NCBI RefSeq assembly: GCF_015751905.1
Contig: NZ_JADOUF010000001.1
Span: 7,006,001-7,070,000, forward strand
Reading direction: 5' to 3'
DNA: 64,000 nucleotides
Source: Longispora fulva
Lineage (GTDB): Bacteria; Actinomycetota; Actinomycetes; Mycobacteriales; Micromonosporaceae
Shown here: piece by piece, positions 61,986-64,000 of the stretch
How the letters are laid out: each line of letters begins with the position of its first letter
Numbering within the stretch: position 1 is the stretch's first letter
Translations under genes and position numbers: made by a program
Notes under the pieces: model-generated
The model's input: the letters and a program-made list of their open reading frames with translations, nothing else
The model's database searches: none
Told to the model about the DNA's origin: nothing

Positions 61986-62755
61986 CGGCCGGCCCGGAGC
62001 ACGTCGTCGGCGGGGCGGCCGGTCGCGCGGGCCCGGCCGAGTTCGACGTCGAGGCCCTCGACCCGGATCCGGTTCTCCAGGTGCGCCACGACGTCGAGGC
62101 AGGCGAGGGCCGGGTAGGCGATGCCGTTGATCAGGGCCCAGATCGCGGCGACGTAGAGCGGGTCCGTCAGGTCGAACACCTGGTCCAGCAGGGTCTTGGC
62201 CGCCAACGCGAAGGCGAGCCGGATGCCCAGCCACGCGCAGTACCCGAGGAGGCGGATCATGCCGGCGCGCAGGCTGCCGGCCAGGACCAGCCGGGCGGAC
62301 CGGCCGAACGAGTTGCCCGTGCGGTCGATGACGGCGACGGGTACGGCGAAGCCGAGGAGCGCGTAGGCCACGAGCCACGGCACGCCGAAGAGGAGGGACG
62401 AGACGGCCGCGGTGACGGCGACGAGCACCGCGGTGAGGACCGGGGCCGCGATGCCGCCGGGGGTTCCGCCGAGGGAGATCCGGGCGGCCCGGCCCGCGTA
62501 CCCGGCGAGGAGGCCGATCGCCAGGCTCTCGAAGCCGAGCCCGCAGGCCAGCCAGGGCAGGTAGCTGGTCGGGGCTTCCCAGAACGGCTGCCGAGCGGCC
62601 CACAGCGGGGCGAGCGCGCCCTGTTCGAGGAGGGCGAGGATCAGCCCGATGCCGATCAGGGGCTTCGCCCGGGTGCGCAGGAGTTCGACGGCGGCGTCGA
62701 GGAGCTCGCCCACCGAGAGTGGGCGGTCGGGCAGCGCGACGGAACCCACGGCCAC
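61982..62755 (-). CDS. Polytopic membrane protein at the head of the MoxR operon
   Basis: A 257-residue membrane protein with about six helices and the pattern RPLSVGELLDAAVELLRTRAKPLIGIGL, typical of glycerophosphoryl diester phosphodiesterase membrane-domain-like proteins in actinobacteria. The function is unknown. It is the first gene of a run of five overlapping genes (GTGA, GTGA, 8 bp, ATGA) ending at 57655. Confidence 0.8.
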   Translation of the reverse strand: MAVGSVALPDRPLSVGELLDAAVELLRTRAKPLIGIGLILALLEQGALAPLWAARQPFWEAPTSYLPWLACGLGFESLAIGLLAGYAGRAARISLGGTPGGIAAPVLTAVLVAVTAAVSSLLFGVPWLVAYALLGFAVPVAVIDRTGNSFGRSARLVLAGSLRAGMIRLLGYCAWLGIRLAFALAAKTLLDQVFDLTDPLYVAAIWALINGIAYPALACLDVVAHLENRIRVEGLDVELGRARATGRPADDVLRAGR

Positions 62756-62811
62756 CCCCGTTCACCAGAATTGAGCGGCCCTCATCTTGGCACGGGTCCG
62801 CTAATTCCGCC

Positions 62812-63486
62812 CTACCCCTCCTCGGTCGACGTCTCCTTCAGGAAGCACTGGGCCTCGAACGCCGCGGCGTCCTCGTCCCCGGCGCGGATGGCGTCGACGA
62901 GCCGGGTGTGGTCGACGTAGCTGTCGGGGGTGAGTTCCTCACCGACGACGTGGCGCAGGCTGGCGCGCAGGGCGGTGCCGAAGTCGGCATAGAGGTCGGC
63001 GAGCACCTTGTTGTGCGCGGTGGCGACGACAACCTCGTGCAGCGCGGAGTCAGCCTCGACGAACCGCGCGGCGTCCCCGGTCCGCCACATCTCCTCCCGC
63101 CGGGCCAGAGCGAGATCAAGAGCCTCCAGATCGAGAGGGGTACGCCGCCGCGCCGCCAGCCGCGCCGCCTCCACCTCGAAGGCGCGCCGCACCTCGAGCA
63201 CGTCGCGGAACTCGGCGTCGGCGATCCGCCGGGCGACGGCGGAGGACAGCTCGCTGGCCGCCAGCACGTACGTCCCGGAGCCCTGGCGGCAGTCGAGCAG
63301 CCCGGCGTGCGAGAGCGCCTTCACGGCCTCGCGCAGGGTGTTGCGGCCCACTCCGAGCTGGGCCGCGAGCTCCGGTTCCGGTGGGATCCGGGCGCCGACC
63401 GCCCACTCGCCCCGGGTGATCTGCTCACGAAGCTGGCTGATGACCTGGCTGACCAGCGGAGATCGGGCTGTCGTCTCCAGTGGCAT
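62812..63486 (-). CDS. FadR/GntR family transcriptional regulator
   Basis: A 224-residue repressor with an N-terminal winged helix (SQVISQLREQITRGEWAVGARIPPEPELAAQLGVGRNTLREAVKALSHAGLL) and a C-terminal all-helical FCD ligand domain (EVRRAFEVEAARLAARRR, ALHEVVVATAHNKVLADLYADF). The His residues of the FCD metal site are present. AGGGAG lies upstream of ATG 63486 (GTG 63489 and 63495 are other options). It is divergent from a CynX-like transporter across an interlocked promoter and probably controls that gene. Confidence 0.88.
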   Translation of the reverse strand: MPLETTARSPLVSQVISQLREQITRGEWAVGARIPPEPELAAQLGVGRNTLREAVKALSHAGLLDCRQGSGTYVLAASELSSAVARRIADAEFRDVLEVRRAFEVEAARLAARRRTPLDLEALDLALARREEMWRTGDAARFVEADSALHEVVVATAHNKVLADLYADFGTALRASLRHVVGEELTPDSYVDHTRLVDAIRAGDEDAAAFEAQCFLKETSTEEG

Positions 63487-63519
63487 CACACACACTCCCT
63501 ATCATCAAGTCATCCCATG

Positions 63520-63529
63520 ATTCTACGAT
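63520..63529. promoter_or_regulatory. Interlocked bidirectional -10 for the FadR-type regulator and MFS genes
   Basis: ATTCTACGAT holds TACGAT on the plus strand (63524-63529, 7 nt before the MFS ATG) and TAGAAT on the minus strand (63525-63520, with a leader of about 27 nt to the regulator). The hexamers share TA at 63524-63525. Confidence 0.65.
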
Positions 63530-63536
63530 TACCCGC

Positions 63537-64000
63537 ATGACCACGGTAACCGTAGAGCCCAGCAACCGAAGCTTCGCCATTGAGGGCACGGGTCTGGTGC
63601 TCCTCGGGATCGTGCTCGTCGCCCTCAATCTTCGCCCGGCCGTCACCAGTCTGGGAGCGCTCCTCGACGAGGTGCGCGCGGGGCTGCACCTGTCGGGCAC
63701 CATGGCCGGCCTGATCACCACCCTCCCGGTGCTGTCGTTCGCGGCGTTCGGGTCGATCACGCCCCGGCTGGCCCGCCGGTTCGGGCCGCACCGGGTGCTG
63801 TCCTCCGCCGTGGCCCTGCTGTCCCTGGGCCTGCTCGCCCGGGCGCTCACCGACTCGGCCTGGGTCTTCTTCGGCACCAGCGCGCTGGCCCTCGCCGGGA
63901 TCGCCTCCGCGAACGTCCTGCTGCCCGGCCTGGTCAAGCGGCACTTCCCGACCCGCGTCGGCCTGGTCACCGGCGTGTACACCATGACGCTCACCCTCGG
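63537..64000 (+). CDS. CynX/NimT family MFS transporter (partial, runs off the window)
   Basis: The first about 154 residues of an MFS permease. ALNLRPAVTSLGALLDEVRAGLHLSGTMAGLITTLPVLSFAAFGSITPRLARRFGPHRVLSSAV is the N-terminal signature of the CynX/NimT group (cyanate, nitroimidazole or small-anion export). Four helices are visible and the window ends in the next. Divergent from a FadR-type regulator. The ATG follows TACGAT at leaderless spacing. Confidence 0.88.
   Translation, partial: MTTVTVEPSNRSFAIEGTGLVLLGIVLVALNLRPAVTSLGALLDEVRAGLHLSGTMAGLITTLPVLSFAAFGSITPRLARRFGPHRVLSSAVALLSLGLLARALTDSAWVFFGTSALALAGIASANVLLPGLVKRHFPTRVGLVTGVYTMTLTL

Overview
The window is 64 kb of very GC-rich chromosome from an actinomycete. 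Three things point to the Micromonosporaceae or a close sporulating relative: the codon usage, the coenzyme F420 genes next to a WhiB regulator, and a gene order that follows the Mycobacterium tuberculosis Rv3248c-Rv3282 region from memory. The landmarks of that order are maf, accE-accD, birA, PH-domain protein, GtrA, purK-purE, acyl-CoA dehydrogenase, manC, fbiB-fbiA, whiB, DUF3499, manB, SIS, manA and ahcY. Family level is an inference. No tRNA, rRNA, CRISPR array, prophage or complete insertion sequence was seen.

Layout. 1-6.7 kb: a sugar ABC importer without its ATPase (minus strand), a DrrAB-type exporter, an MFS transporter and Maf. 6.9-9.4 kb: a DDAH-like hydrolase and ornithine aminotransferase behind three phased operator-like repeats, then a MazG-like pyrophosphohydrolase. 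9.4-18.1 kb: acyl-CoA carboxylase epsilon and beta subunits divergent from biotin ligase, a PH-domain protein, two GtrA proteins, a sigma factor fused to a membrane and surface domain, and purK-purE. 18.1-30.3 kb: a giant zinc-ribbon membrane protein, UDP-glucose dehydrogenase, acyl-CoA dehydrogenase, a thioesterase, a TIGR03089 protein, 3-oxoacid CoA-transferase (two subunits), a GT4 glycosyltransferase and manC. 30.3-38.1 kb: the F420 genes fbiA, fbiB and fbiC, a YGQ-rich membrane protein and whiB. 38.1-49.5 kb: a zincin-like protein, DUF3499, an inserted block (unknown 750-residue protein, GNAT, aldehyde dehydrogenase), then manB, trm112-like, SIS, CDF and manA. 49.5-54.5 kb: ahcY, a structured RNA-like element and the efeUOB iron operon. 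54.5-64 kb: a decayed XRE/DUF397 locus, a SpoIIM/RDD divergent pair, a five-gene MoxR-DUF58 operon, a FadR-type regulator and the start of a CynX-like transporter.

How genes work together. manA, manB and manC supply GDP-mannose from fructose-6-phosphate. FbiC makes the deazaflavin FO, FbiA attaches the phospholactyl group, and FbiB adds glutamates and carries a reductase domain. BirA can biotinylate the acyl-CoA carboxylase whose beta and epsilon subunits lie 24 bp away. efeUOB is preceded by an iron-box-like sequence.

The signals most worth a second look are: (1) an 809-residue fusion of ECF sigma factor, zinc anti-sigma motif, transmembrane helix and extracytoplasmic domain; (2) two copies of a roughly 145-nt element, about 16 kb apart, with conserved stems, a compensatory base-pair change and an identical apical loop; (3) bidirectional promoters in which the two -10 hexamers interlock through a shared TA (ANNNTANNNT), separating divergent start codons by only 23-24 bp in two cases; and (4) about twenty genes with a TANNNT hexamer 6-8 nt before the start codon, implying widespread leaderless transcription.
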